Shown piece by piece: positions 26,181-35,159 of a DNA stretch of 64,000 bases. The number at the start of each line of letters is the position of its first letter. The first letter of the stretch is position 1. Under the pieces are notes generated by a model that searched no databases, had not been told where the DNA came from, and saw only the letters and a list, made by a program, of their open reading frames with translations. This DNA is from JBDHTQ01 sp039808765. Lineage in GTDB: Bacteria; Pseudomonadota; Alphaproteobacteria; UBA2400. A program made the position numbers and the translations under genes. The stretch lies in the NCBI GenBank assembly GCA_039808765.1, contig JBDHTQ010000007.1:1-64000 (forward strand), written 5' to 3'.

Positions 26181-26200
26181 CACAAAAGTATGCTTTTGTG
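26181..26200 (+). promoter_or_regulatory. Perfect 20-bp palindrome in the kinase/receiver control region
   Basis: CACAAAAG (26181-26188) and CTTTTGTG (26193-26200) with a TATG loop form a perfect 8-bp dyad, 26 bp before the kinase start codon. It could be an operator or a hairpin in the kinase mRNA leader. There is no long T run afterwards, so a terminator is less likely. Confidence 0.45.
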
Positions 26201-26226
26201 GAAAAATGGCACGGGAGATTGATTTT

Positions 26227-29058
26227 ATGACCAATACGCCATCCCCTCGTATCGCACCGGTTGAATCAAAAATCATACCGGAGGATGCGCTTTTGCTGTC
26301 ATCGCCCATTGGTATTATTATCTGTACCAATGACTCGTCGGCTCAAATTTTGAGTGCGAATTCGGCTGCAGGCAGTGTTTTTGCCATTTTGCCGGAAGCG
26401 TTGATTGGTCAACCGATTACTATGCTTTCTAAACAAGGTGATTTGGAGTTGTTATTGGTTCAATCCTACACAAGTGAAAGTGTTGTGAGTGGTGAAATTG
26501 TTTTGGGTGATATGGAAACTAGCCAGCGCCACATTCACATCACGATCACACCTGCACAATGGCAAGGCAGAGCAACAAAAATATGGTGGTTCAATGATGT
26601 AACAGAAATGCGCCATACCGAAGCTGAATGGCGTCGTCGCGAGCGTCAGCTGCATGCCGTTTTAGACGCAGCGCAGGATGCTGTTTTCGAGCTGAATTTA
26701 ATGACAGGTGCTGCCAACGTTTCGCCCCGTTTTTGGCAAATGCTGGGACAATCAATTGAAGAGGCCATTCATCAACAAAATGTTTCTTCAGAGGCGATTT
26801 ATCACTATATCCGTGAAGATCACCAGATTTCATTCGCATCGAGTTTGCGTATTCCGCAACAGGATGAACCGTATGAATGGACGGGCCCAGCCCGTTCAAT
26901 AACGGGGGAAGATGTTTGGCTTTACATGCGTGGACGCATTATCGAGACGAATAGCGAAGAACCAAAAATTATTGGTGTCGTCAGTAACATTACGGCACAA
27001 AAAGCCGTTGAAGAAAATTTGCGACAATCAAAAGAAGCTGCCGAACAGGCCAATGCAGCGAAATCGGCTTTTCTTGCAACGATGAGTCATGAAATCCGTA
27101 CCCCCATGACGGCAATTTTGGGGAGTCTTGAGTACCTTCTCGACACACCTTTGGTTAAAGAACAGCATCGCATGGTTTCCATCGCGCGCGAAAGTGGCAC
27201 AGCTCTACTCGAAATTCTCAATGATATCCTTGATCTTTCAAAGATTGAGGCTGGTAAACTAACGCTTGAAAGTCTTCCTGTTTCTCCGCAGGCCATGATC
27301 CAGGGCTCATGCGATACAGCACTGATTGTTGCGCGTCAAAAAGGGATATCTGTTCGCTGTCGTTTTGTTTCGCCACCACCTGCACTTATTGTTACCGATC
27401 CTATCCGTGTGCGTCAGATTTTGATGAACCTCATTAATAACGCTGTAAAATTTACAGAACGCGGTGGCGTAACCATTAGCGCTGAAATTATGGAAGGCCA
27501 GAACAGTCAGGGCATGCTTTGCGTGACGGTGCACGATACAGGCATCGGCTTAAGTGCACATCAAAAGGAAAAAATCTTCCGACCTTTTACCCAAGCGGAT
27601 GATTCGACAACACGTAAGTTTGGTGGGACCGGCTTAGGATTGTCTATCTGCCAGCGTTTGGTTGAGCGCATGGGCGGAAAAATCGGTGTTTATTCAAAAG
27701 AAGGCCAAGGTTCAATATTTTGGTTTTATGTCGCCATCACCTTAACGGATGCTGTACCAGAGGTTGAGCAAATTACAAATTTGCAGGGCATGAAAGTGAT
27801 TCTTGTTGATCCTGAAGCCGAGAGCGGACGACAAATTAGAGAATCGCTGGAGGTTATTGGCGCTAAGGTCATTCTCGCGCGGAGTGGTCGAGAGGCCCTT
27901 GTAGAACTGATCAAGAATGATCATATCGCTCTGGTTTTGTTAGAACAAACACTGCCGGATTGCCAAGGTTTGCAGCTTGTACCGGCGATGCGTTCGATTG
28001 TCCAAAATTTGAACATAACATTGTATACGGCTGATTCACCTGAAACAATCGGCTGGGCTGCTCAAGATGCGGGTGTCTTCTATTTGCCGCGTTCTACGCC
28101 TTACCAGCAGTTTATGGAAACCGTCCGGTCATTTTCTGAAGGTGCGCGCGTCCATAACAAAGGCATAAGGTCTATTGATAAGGTCAAAGGCCGCGTGCTT
28201 ATCGCTGAGGACACGGCATCGGTACGCCAAATTCTGGAAGTGCAGGTAAAAGGTCTGGGCATCGATGTTGATTTTGTTGAAAATGGTCGGCATGCCTTGG
28301 AAAAAATGCAGCGCGGGCACTATAGCTTGGTTATTTCTGACCTTCATATGCCTGAAGTAGATGGATATGGGCTGGTTCACGAGTGGCGTGAGCGCGAATC
28401 TAAACGCGGGCAGGGGCATCGTCTCCCGATTATTGCGCTAACTGCTGACGTTTTGATTGGTGATAAAAGCCGTTTTCTGGCTGAAGGGTTTGATGACTAC
28501 GTTGCAAAACCGGTTAGCCGCAAGCTTTTACATGAAGTTATTTCAAAGTGGATGAATAAAAACATTGAGCAGGATCAAGATTCGGTTTCAGGCAATGAAA
28601 ATAAACAAGATTTGTCATTAGGGAAAAACGCGCAGAATTCGTCTTCTTCTCATGATGCTGTCCCGATGGAGCCTATCTCAACCGCGCCAGATGCTCCGAT
28701 TCAGCACGAGCGGCTGGTTGAAATTCTTGGTTTGGAGGATGCTGAACTCATCAACGAATCGCTCAAAATTTTTGTTTATACGGCCAAAGAAACCTTTGCC
28801 GCACTCGATGAAGCATACAAAAATCAAGATGTTGCAGCAGCAAAAGGGCCATCACATTCGCTAAAAGGGTCGGCACGTATGGCTGGGGCCGTTATCCTCG
28901 GCGATATTGCCGCTGAAATTGATGCCGCAGCTAAAGCTGCACAGTTGGTGCCCGACCGTTTAGAGGCGTGCCGCACCGAACTTGCGCGTGTTCTTAATTA
29001 TATTGATCGGGTATATGTACGTTATGACCCTGATTATAACCCAGAAGAGGAAGCATAA
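26227..29058 (+). CDS. Hybrid sensor histidine kinase with PAS, two receivers and Hpt
   Basis: The 943-residue protein has no obvious membrane span. Order of domains: PAS-like (about 20-130), PAS with PAC (about 135-255), HisKA with the phospho-accepting H288 in SHEIRTPM, HATPase (NLINNAVKFTERGG, DTGIGL, FGGTGLGLSIC), a degenerate receiver (about 515-625), an intact receiver with D705 in SDLHMPEVDG, and an Hpt domain with H877 in HSLKGSARMAG. This is a full internal phosphorelay. I choose the ATG at 26227 because GGGAGA lies 8 bases upstream. It is followed by dotM with only a 65-bp gap. Confidence 0.9.
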   Translation: MTNTPSPRIAPVESKIIPEDALLLSSPIGIIICTNDSSAQILSANSAAGSVFAILPEALIGQPITMLSKQGDLELLLVQSYTSESVVSGEIVLGDMETSQRHIHITITPAQWQGRATKIWWFNDVTEMRHTEAEWRRRERQLHAVLDAAQDAVFELNLMTGAANVSPRFWQMLGQSIEEAIHQQNVSSEAIYHYIREDHQISFASSLRIPQQDEPYEWTGPARSITGEDVWLYMRGRIIETNSEEPKIIGVVSNITAQKAVEENLRQSKEAAEQANAAKSAFLATMSHEIRTPMTAILGSLEYLLDTPLVKEQHRMVSIARESGTALLEILNDILDLSKIEAGKLTLESLPVSPQAMIQGSCDTALIVARQKGISVRCRFVSPPPALIVTDPIRVRQILMNLINNAVKFTERGGVTISAEIMEGQNSQGMLCVTVHDTGIGLSAHQKEKIFRPFTQADDSTTRKFGGTGLGLSICQRLVERMGGKIGVYSKEGQGSIFWFYVAITLTDAVPEVEQITNLQGMKVILVDPEAESGRQIRESLEVIGAKVILARSGREALVELIKNDHIALVLLEQTLPDCQGLQLVPAMRSIVQNLNITLYTADSPETIGWAAQDAGVFYLPRSTPYQQFMETVRSFSEGARVHNKGIRSIDKVKGRVLIAEDTASVRQILEVQVKGLGIDVDFVENGRHALEKMQRGHYSLVISDLHMPEVDGYGLVHEWRERESKRGQGHRLPIIALTADVLIGDKSRFLAEGFDDYVAKPVSRKLLHEVISKWMNKNIEQDQDSVSGNENKQDLSLGKNAQNSSSSHDAVPMEPISTAPDAPIQHERLVEILGLEDAELINESLKIFVYTAKETFAALDEAYKNQDVAAAKGPSHSLKGSARMAGAVILGDIAAEIDAAAKAAQLVPDRLEACRTELARVLNYIDRVYVRYDPDYNPEEEA

Positions 29059-29123
29059 AATTTTAAAACTTGAAAAATAACGGTATTTTCTCTATCACAG
29101 GGTTAAAAGGTTTAAAGGAGTAT

Positions 29124-30353
29124 ATGGCCGTGGCGGCTCAACAGCAAACTGATCCAATGTTTACATGGGCTGTCATGATCGGCATGCTGTGTGTGGGGAT
29201 TCTTGTCTTTTGGTTCGTATCCTATACCACCATTGGCCCAGCTTATATTGGATTCAAAAAAGTCGAGCTTTATCCTTTGACGTTTATCAGTCAAGATGCA
29301 GCAGAGGATTTTGCACGCTTGGGGATTCGCCAGTTTAATGTGAAGCGCCTCGCAAAAGCCAAAAATATTACACCAAAGGAAATGTGGGGTGAAATGATGG
29401 CCGCCGGAAAGGTTACCGGTAAGCACTATCGTTTTATTATCACGGGGATGATGGGAATTGCGCTGTTTTATGTTATGTTTATGCGCAAACCAAGAGAATT
29501 TAAAAGTAAGTATAATCTAGATGGCTTAATTTTGGCGCACGCAAGACGATGGCCTGTCATTACGCCCATCATGAAATACAACCCTTCTAAAGGGAAGAAT
29601 CGCACGATCGGGTCAAAAATTCCTGTTGATCTGCCGCCCTTTGCGGAAGCCCTTTATCCTGAAGAATGGATGACATATAATCGCATCCGACTTTATAATG
29701 GCGTTCCCGATCGTGATCAGATTCGACGTGCGTTTTTATTGCAACTTTGTGAAAAATATGAAGGACTGAATGCTCTTCCTGAGCACCTTTACTGTTTGGC
29801 TGCGGCCTTTGCCTTAAAAGGAGCACGCAAACGGAAGGAATGTGATCAGTTTTTAGGCGAGATTTCGAAATGTTGGACCCATGATAAGGGGTTTGTGCCA
29901 ACACCAAGCGTAAAGAGCATGGCTGCTCGAACCTTGGCTGATTCCAAGTATGCCGATGGACTGATAAAAGTCATGAATAATCATGCTTATGTGAGCACAG
30001 CTTTTATCGCAGCGCTTAAGTGGGCGCGGCGACAAGGCGGGGTTTTGGCTCCTGCACAGTTCGTCTGGATGCGTGGCGAGGATCGGGTAATGTGGTACCC
30101 CTTGAATAATCTCGACCGACGTGCTTTCCATATTGAGGCAGCTGGCGCAATGGCGCACTACATGGCCGAGGTACAGGCCGGAAAACCGCTGCAGATGCCG
30201 CGACTTGATGCAGCAGTCGTTGCGACAGTTCAGTATCTTTCTGATATTCGCCCGCGTATTCCTGAGCTAGAGGAGCAAAGCGTACCTCAGGTTACTGACC
30301 AATCGAAAGATAAAGGCAAAACTTTATTGGTTGGCAAAAAAGGCAAAGCATGA
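29124..30353 (+). CDS. dotM: DotM/IcmP-like component of the type IVB coupling complex
   Basis: DotM binds DotL and helps recruit effectors in Dot/Icm secretion systems. The 409-residue protein has two N-terminal membrane spans (FTWAVMIGMLCVGILVFWFV and FIITGMMGIALFYVMF). The family signature LILAHARRWPVITPI and the cytoplasmic domain (PEHLYCLAAAFALKGARKRK; FVWMRGEDRVMWYPLNNLDR) follow. I use the ATG at 29124 after AAAGGAG, though the spacing is short; a TTG at 29070 is possible. Next downstream are an unknown membrane protein and dotL. Confidence 0.85.
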   Translation: MAVAAQQQTDPMFTWAVMIGMLCVGILVFWFVSYTTIGPAYIGFKKVELYPLTFISQDAAEDFARLGIRQFNVKRLAKAKNITPKEMWGEMMAAGKVTGKHYRFIITGMMGIALFYVMFMRKPREFKSKYNLDGLILAHARRWPVITPIMKYNPSKGKNRTIGSKIPVDLPPFAEALYPEEWMTYNRIRLYNGVPDRDQIRRAFLLQLCEKYEGLNALPEHLYCLAAAFALKGARKRKECDQFLGEISKCWTHDKGFVPTPSVKSMAARTLADSKYADGLIKVMNNHAYVSTAFIAALKWARRQGGVLAPAQFVWMRGEDRVMWYPLNNLDRRAFHIEAAGAMAHYMAEVQAGKPLQMPRLDAAVVATVQYLSDIRPRIPELEEQSVPQVTDQSKDKGKTLLVGKKGKA

Positions 30354-30414
30354 GAGTGATAATCAACTGTAATACCTATGAACAGTTTGTGTTCAAACTT
30401 GTAAACTCTTTGCG

Positions 30415-30858
30415 ATGGAGATGATGATGTGGAGCAATGGACAAAAAGTTTTACTTCGCAATGGCACGTTAGTGATCGTTGATCAGACTAAAGATCAAGG
30501 GGTCGTTTGGAGTATTCCCCTTCGCCAAGGTGATGTAACAGGATTTACGATCCGTCAGGCACAAGAAGGCTGGGCGCTTGGCATGCTTGGTATCGATGGA
30601 AGCTTTACGCCCTTAGCGGATTTTGAAAGCAAATCCCAGGCAAAAAGTGCATTGAAATGCCTTATGCGTAAGATGCGCTTCCAAGGATGGGGTGGCCGCT
30701 TAATGGGCTTGATCTTCGTTGTTTTCTTTATCGGCGCAGCCTATTTTTCCTTTAGTGTGGTTGAATATCAGCGTCAAATCCAAAATAGAAATGCTCTCGT
30801 TCAAGAAAGCTCAGGAAAACCGCTCTCTGCTGATGAAGCCTTAACGTTTCCTCAATAG
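30415..30858 (+). CDS. Unknown membrane-anchored protein between dotM and dotL
   Basis: I do not recognise this 147-residue protein. The first 90 residues look like a small soluble beta-rich domain (GQKVLLRNGTLVIVDQ, then WSIPLRQGDVTGFTIRQ). One membrane span follows (about 98-118, LMGLIFVVFFIGAAYFSFSV) and a short polar tail. The start is ambiguous: ATG codons lie at 30415, 30421, 30424 and 30427, and GGAG at 30417-30420 best fits the last. Its place between dotM and dotL suggests a subunit of the coupling complex. Confidence 0.75.
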   Translation: MEMMMWSNGQKVLLRNGTLVIVDQTKDQGVVWSIPLRQGDVTGFTIRQAQEGWALGMLGIDGSFTPLADFESKSQAKSALKCLMRKMRFQGWGGRLMGLIFVVFFIGAAYFSFSVVEYQRQIQNRNALVQESSGKPLSADEALTFPQ

Positions 30859-30908
30859 ACTAAATAAGGACTAAATTGACAATCATCAGGAACAGGTAAG
30901 AGTGTACG

Positions 30909-33900
30909 ATGCCTATTGATCCACGTTTTAAACTTCAAGGTTTAGGGTTGCGCCGGGATATTCGGCCCACAACCGTCAAGCTTGCAGAGTGGCTGAAACG
31001 CACAGACAGCTTTCAGATGGTTATCGGTATTGCGTGCGTTTTATTTATTGCTCCACCTGCTCCTGATGCTGACTTTACGGCGATTTGGCCTTTTATGGAT
31101 ATTCTGGCTATCTTCATTGGCTTGTATATTTATTGGTTTCTGCACATTCTTCCAACGCTTCCGCTTAAATTACCTGCCTTTGCGACGATAAAAGATAAAA
31201 ACAATCCATCGCCTGGCTCGAGCGGCCCAGGGAAAGCGGATGGTATTCTTTTCCTTGGTAATGTTCGTGACGGTCCCACAAAAGGGGATGAACTGTGGAT
31301 TACCAATAGTGATGCGCGTACGCACATCTTGTTTTTAGGGACCACCGGTGCTGGTAAAACTGAAGGGCTGAAAGCCTTAGCCACCAATGCGCTATGTTGG
31401 GGATCAGGCTTTGTTTATGTTGACGGTAAAGCGCAGACATCGGTATGGGGCGACCTTTACTCGTTGGCGCGCCGTTTCGGTCGTGATGATGACCTGCTTG
31501 TGCTGAACTACATGACGGGTAACGCCGATGGTGGCACGCAGTCAAACTCGCTCAACCCGTTTTCCATGGGGTCGGCCTCTTACCTTACACAGATGATGGT
31601 TGGTTTGATGGATGATTCTGGTGATGACAACGCTATGTGGAAAGGCCGTGCGATTTCATTGCTTAGTGCTTTGATGCCAGCGTTGACATGGAAGCGTGAT
31701 AATCAAGCTATGTTGATGGATGTTGGTGTTATTCGTGATCATTTGGGCTTGCCGCAGATTATCAAACTTTCTCGTGATCCGAGCTTGCCTGATCGCATCA
31801 TTCGTGGTTTGCAAAGCTACCTTGATAACCTTCCGGGTTATGTTGACTCTGCCTTTGATGACGATGGTAACGAGCGCCCACAAACACCCGATCAGCCAAT
31901 GGTTGATTTAAGCCAAACGCGTCAACAGCATGGCTACTTGACCATGCAGTTTACGCGCTCACTGTCTTCACTTGCTGACGAATATGGTTACATTTTCAAG
32001 CAGCAACTGGCTGACATTGATATGATGGACGTGGTTCTAAACCGCCGCATGCTGGTTGTGCTTATCCCCGCGCTGGAAAAATCACCTGATGAAGCTGCCA
32101 ACTTGGGTAAGATTGTGGTTGCGGCGCTTAAAGGGATGATGGGGGCTACCCTCGGTGCTGACCTTGAAGGGGATAAAAGCCTTATTATTGATAATAATCC
32201 CACTTTATCTGACTCGCCCTTTTTGACCATTTTTGACGAGGTCGGATATTATACGTCGCCGGGTATGGGTGTTATGGCGGCGCAGGCGCGTTCACTGGGG
32301 TTCTGCTTAGTTTTTGCTGGTCAGGATATGCCAGGGTTACAAAAACGTGTGAAAGAGGAAGCACTCTCGATTGTTGGTAACTGTAACTTGAAAATTTTTG
32401 GAAAACTGGAAGACCCAACCGAGACCAAGGATTTCTTCGAAAAAACAATTTCCTCGGCAATGGTTTCAGAAGTTTCTGGCTTTTCGGCAACACAGGGGAT
32501 CAACGGTAAAGTCTATAACGAATCCGACAATATTTCATTTCAAGCAAAAAAAGAAGCGAGTTATGACGATCTTCGTCGTCAGCGCGAAGGCCAAGTGCAT
32601 CTGTTGTGGGCAGATAAAGTTGTAGCGGCTAATTTTCTCAATGCACCTGCACCCTCTGTGATGGCAATTCGTGTTCAGCGGTTTTTAGGTGTTTCACCAA
32701 AAAACTGGAGTGTCGAGGCGCGTGAAAAAACAATCGCTGAAGTGATAAATTACTTTAAAAGCGGAACCAGGCCTGATCAGGGAGCCACTAATGCTGGTGC
32801 TGTTGCGCAAGAGATTACATGGATGCAAGAGGGCATGCAGGCTCTGCAAAACAACAAAGATTCTGGTGCAACCTGTGCGGCCGCAGCCGTGGGAAATATC
32901 ATTACCGGTTTAAAGCGTCGCTCGATGGATGTTTTACCAGCTAATCTTGCTGCTCCGGCTGTTGCGGTCGGTGGGCAACAGCAATGGCCTTTTGCGGGTA
33001 ATGAAGGCGTGCCTGCATCTGTGCCACCACCCCCGTTTATGACAGCTGGTGGTGTTGGCGGAGGAGTTGCATCCTCATCCTCACCTTCGTGGATGACGGG
33101 GGGCACACCACCACAACAGCAGGGGATGCCTCATGCGGCTAGCGCTTCCGCTCCTGCGTGGATGTCTCCCGCATCTGGGGGAGCGCCGCAAACAAATGCG
33201 AGTGCACAAGCCGGGCAAGCCGGTGGTTATCCGCCTGCAGGTGCAAGTGCAAATCCACCTCCGTGGATGGGTGGGGGCGCCGCAACTTCTTCAGCTTCTG
33301 CACCCCCTTCATGGGCAACTGGTGCTCAGCAGAGCGGGGTACGGGCAACAGGCGCACCACCACCACCATGGACAGCACCAAATACGCAGATAAATCCTCA
33401 ACAGGCTCAGCAGGGCGGTTACGCTGGGGGGTATCCTCAAACACCACCTTCGCCGTATTCGCCTCCACCATTAGGGCAACCACAGCAATCGTCGGCGCCT
33501 TTGCCGCCGTGGATGGGAGGCGCACCAGCGACGCCACCGCCGGGGCAACCGTATCCAACACAGCAAAATGCAGCTCAACAGAACGCTTGGGCTGGTGGAA
33601 CTGGTGGTGCTGGCAGAGCAGGGGCGTACCCTGCATCTCCACCAATGATCGGGCAACCTCCTTACGCACCGCCGCAACAAAATCAGGCGCAAGGATGGGG
33701 AAATTTTGCAGCATCGCCGCAAAGTGCCGGTGTCCCTCCACAGTTTGTACAATCCCCGCCTATTCCTCCTTCCGCACCATGGATGATGCCACCGCCCGCG
33801 CATAACGTGCCGCCTTACGGGCAGCAAGCTTATCCGCCTGCCTCTCAGCCTATGCCCCCCATTGTATCACCACCTGTAGGTGCTCCTCCGCAATCATCTT

Positions 33901-34181
33901 ATTATGGACAGCCACCTCAAGCTGGGCAACCTATGCCGTATGGAAATCCTGTGCAGCCTAATAGTGCGATGCTGCCAGTCCAGCAGCAGTCAGTGCCAAT
34001 GGCTCCATTTATTCCTGTGACGGCTCCTCAAACCATGCCGTTACCCGTTGAACCACAATCAACGGACAATCAAGCTGAGGATTATCTCAAAAATGCAGCG
34101 GGTAACCTTTCTGCCGAGATGTTTGGATCCGAAAAAGAAGAAGATTCAGAGGGCGGCGACTCTCCCGATCGCGAAAAATAG
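30909..34181 (+). CDS. dotL: DotL/IcmO-like type IV coupling ATPase with Pro-rich tail
   Basis: DotL is the inner-membrane coupling ATPase that feeds substrates to a type IVB secretion channel. Two membrane spans lie near residues 36-50 and 60-80. Walker A is GTTGAGKT at 144-151 and Walker B is FLTIFDEVGYYTS near residue 440. The ATPase domain ends near residue 620. Residues about 690-1060 are a Pro/Gln/Ala/Gly-rich low-complexity tail with at least seven short Trp motifs (PSWMTGG, PAWMSP, PPWMGGG, PSWATG, PPWTAP, PPWMGG, APWMMP), ending in an acidic stretch (SEKEEDSEGGDS). DotL of Legionella is about 780 residues, so the tail is much longer. Confidence 0.88.
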   Translation: MPIDPRFKLQGLGLRRDIRPTTVKLAEWLKRTDSFQMVIGIACVLFIAPPAPDADFTAIWPFMDILAIFIGLYIYWFLHILPTLPLKLPAFATIKDKNNPSPGSSGPGKADGILFLGNVRDGPTKGDELWITNSDARTHILFLGTTGAGKTEGLKALATNALCWGSGFVYVDGKAQTSVWGDLYSLARRFGRDDDLLVLNYMTGNADGGTQSNSLNPFSMGSASYLTQMMVGLMDDSGDDNAMWKGRAISLLSALMPALTWKRDNQAMLMDVGVIRDHLGLPQIIKLSRDPSLPDRIIRGLQSYLDNLPGYVDSAFDDDGNERPQTPDQPMVDLSQTRQQHGYLTMQFTRSLSSLADEYGYIFKQQLADIDMMDVVLNRRMLVVLIPALEKSPDEAANLGKIVVAALKGMMGATLGADLEGDKSLIIDNNPTLSDSPFLTIFDEVGYYTSPGMGVMAAQARSLGFCLVFAGQDMPGLQKRVKEEALSIVGNCNLKIFGKLEDPTETKDFFEKTISSAMVSEVSGFSATQGINGKVYNESDNISFQAKKEASYDDLRRQREGQVHLLWADKVVAANFLNAPAPSVMAIRVQRFLGVSPKNWSVEAREKTIAEVINYFKSGTRPDQGATNAGAVAQEITWMQEGMQALQNNKDSGATCAAAAVGNIITGLKRRSMDVLPANLAAPAVAVGGQQQWPFAGNEGVPASVPPPPFMTAGGVGGGVASSSSPSWMTGGTPPQQQGMPHAASASAPAWMSPASGGAPQTNASAQAGQAGGYPPAGASANPPPWMGGGAATSSASAPPSWATGAQQSGVRATGAPPPPWTAPNTQINPQQAQQGGYAGGYPQTPPSPYSPPPLGQPQQSSAPLPPWMGGAPATPPPGQPYPTQQNAAQQNAWAGGTGGAGRAGAYPASPPMIGQPPYAPPQQNQAQGWGNFAASPQSAGVPPQFVQSPPIPPSAPWMMPPPAHNVPPYGQQAYPPASQPMPPIVSPPVGAPPQSSYYGQPPQAGQPMPYGNPVQPNSAMLPVQQQSVPMAPFIPVTAPQTMPLPVEPQSTDNQAEDYLKNAAGNLSAEMFGSEKEEDSEGGDSPDREK

Positions 34182-34380
34182 TTTTGTCCAATTGCGAAGC
34201 ATAATACTGATGTTGCAATCCAAGGGCTGCGCAAATGACTGTTGGTTGGGGCTGCGAGTGTATAGCGAGATAAATTCATTTTGATGTATATTATGTGGTC
34301 CCTGCTCTTTGCTAATCTTAATTAATTATTTAGTTTTTATGGTTTACCAATGTGGCAGATGAGAGAGGGGTGTCTTTTTG

Positions 34381-34410
34381 TTGACATGTTCTTGCCATCA
34401 TTTTTGTAAT
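34381..34410 (+). promoter_or_regulatory. Likely sigma-70-type promoter of the first pilin gene
   Basis: TTGACA at 34381-34386 is a perfect -35 box. TGTAAT at 34405-34410 is an 18-base-spaced -10 candidate. The second pilin copy has TTGACA at the matching place (35117-35122), but its -10 region differs. The predicted transcript starts shortly before a small hairpin and the AGAGGGGG ribosome site. Confidence 0.5.
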
Positions 34411-34415
34411 TAGCT

Positions 34416-34436
34416 GATAAGCCCGGTTGCGCTATC
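34416..34436 (+). promoter_or_regulatory. Leader hairpin before the first pilin copy
   Basis: GATAAGCCC and GCGCTATC can pair around a GGTT loop with a bulge and one mismatch. The same element at 35152-35172 before the second copy reads GATAAGCGC and pairs better (GCGC/GCGC). It lies in the 5' leader of both pilin genes, 22 bp before the ATG. A role in mRNA stability or translation is possible but not shown. Confidence 0.3.
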
Positions 34437-35020
34437 AGTCTGCACAGAGGGGGATTCAATGGAGATCAAAGCATTTAAAAAGAGTAAGCGTGGCTTCAAC
34501 CTGATTGAAGCGGCGATTGTGCTTGGTGTTGTGGGACTTGTTATTGGCGGTATTTGGGTTGCGGCAGCTGCTGTGCAATCGAATATGCGTGAGAGTGATA
34601 CATCAAAGGGGCTTCTGCAGATTGTTCAAAATACCCGCAATCTGTACTATGGCCAAACACCGACCACCACCGCTTCAACAGATATCACCACATCGTTGAT
34701 TGCTGCGAATGCTATTCCTGCTGATTTTATCATCAGCACAACAGCAGCAAAAAATCCGTTTAATGGTGCTGTAACGGTGAGCTTAACCGGTAACCCCAAC
34801 GATACAATTGCCGTTTCGATGGCCGGTGTGCCTAAAGATAGCTGTATTGATTTGACGTCTAAGAATACATCAATCAGCACAGGTATCGGATTGTCGCAAA
34901 TCGTTATCGGTTCAACAACCGTATCAACATTTCCTTACTTGCCGACGTCTGCTGCGGCGACCTGCGGCACCACCAACACCATCGTCTGGTCGTTTGGTTT
35001 GAGGGGTTAGTTTAGAGTGT
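34424..35020 (+). repeat. Direct repeat unit 1 (pilin gene duplication)
   Basis: This 597-bp block recurs at 35160-35756 with no difference that I can see, offset by 736 bp. It covers the leader, the whole pilin gene and about ten bases after the stop. Outside the block the two flanks are only partly similar. Confidence 0.9.
34459..35010 (+). CDS. Type IVb-like (PilS-like) prepilin, copy 1
   Basis: This 183-residue protein has a short basic leader (MEIKAFKKSKRG) and a prepilin peptidase site G13/F14, with Glu at +5 of the mature protein (FNLIEAAIVLGVVGLVIGG). The hydrophobic helix continues to about residue 38. The head is Thr/Ser-rich, with a C-terminal cysteine pair (KDSCID and ATCGTT) that may form the disulfide loop usual in pilins. 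Pilins of this kind build thin, flexible type IVb pili such as those of IncI plasmids. AGAGGGGG precedes the ATG. Confidence 0.82.
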   Translation: MEIKAFKKSKRGFNLIEAAIVLGVVGLVIGGIWVAAAAVQSNMRESDTSKGLLQIVQNTRNLYYGQTPTTTASTDITTSLIAANAIPADFIISTTAAKNPFNGAVTVSLTGNPNDTIAVSMAGVPKDSCIDLTSKNTSISTGIGLSQIVIGSTTVSTFPYLPTSAAATCGTTNTIVWSFGLRG

Positions 35021-35159
35021 ATTGATAAAGAGTGCAGGTCTCATGTATGATGTTAATAAAATATTAAGGTTGTGGCGTTTATTAACGTAAAAGATGTGGC
35101 AGACTATGTCTTTTTATTGACATAGTCTTGCCATAATTGTTACTGTTAATAGATAAGCG

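Noticed and set aside
33139..33827. Several long frames on both strands inside the dotL tail
   Set aside because: They arise from the repetitive GC-rich, Pro-coding sequence; none has a good ribosome site, and the dotL frame is continuous with the ATPase domain.
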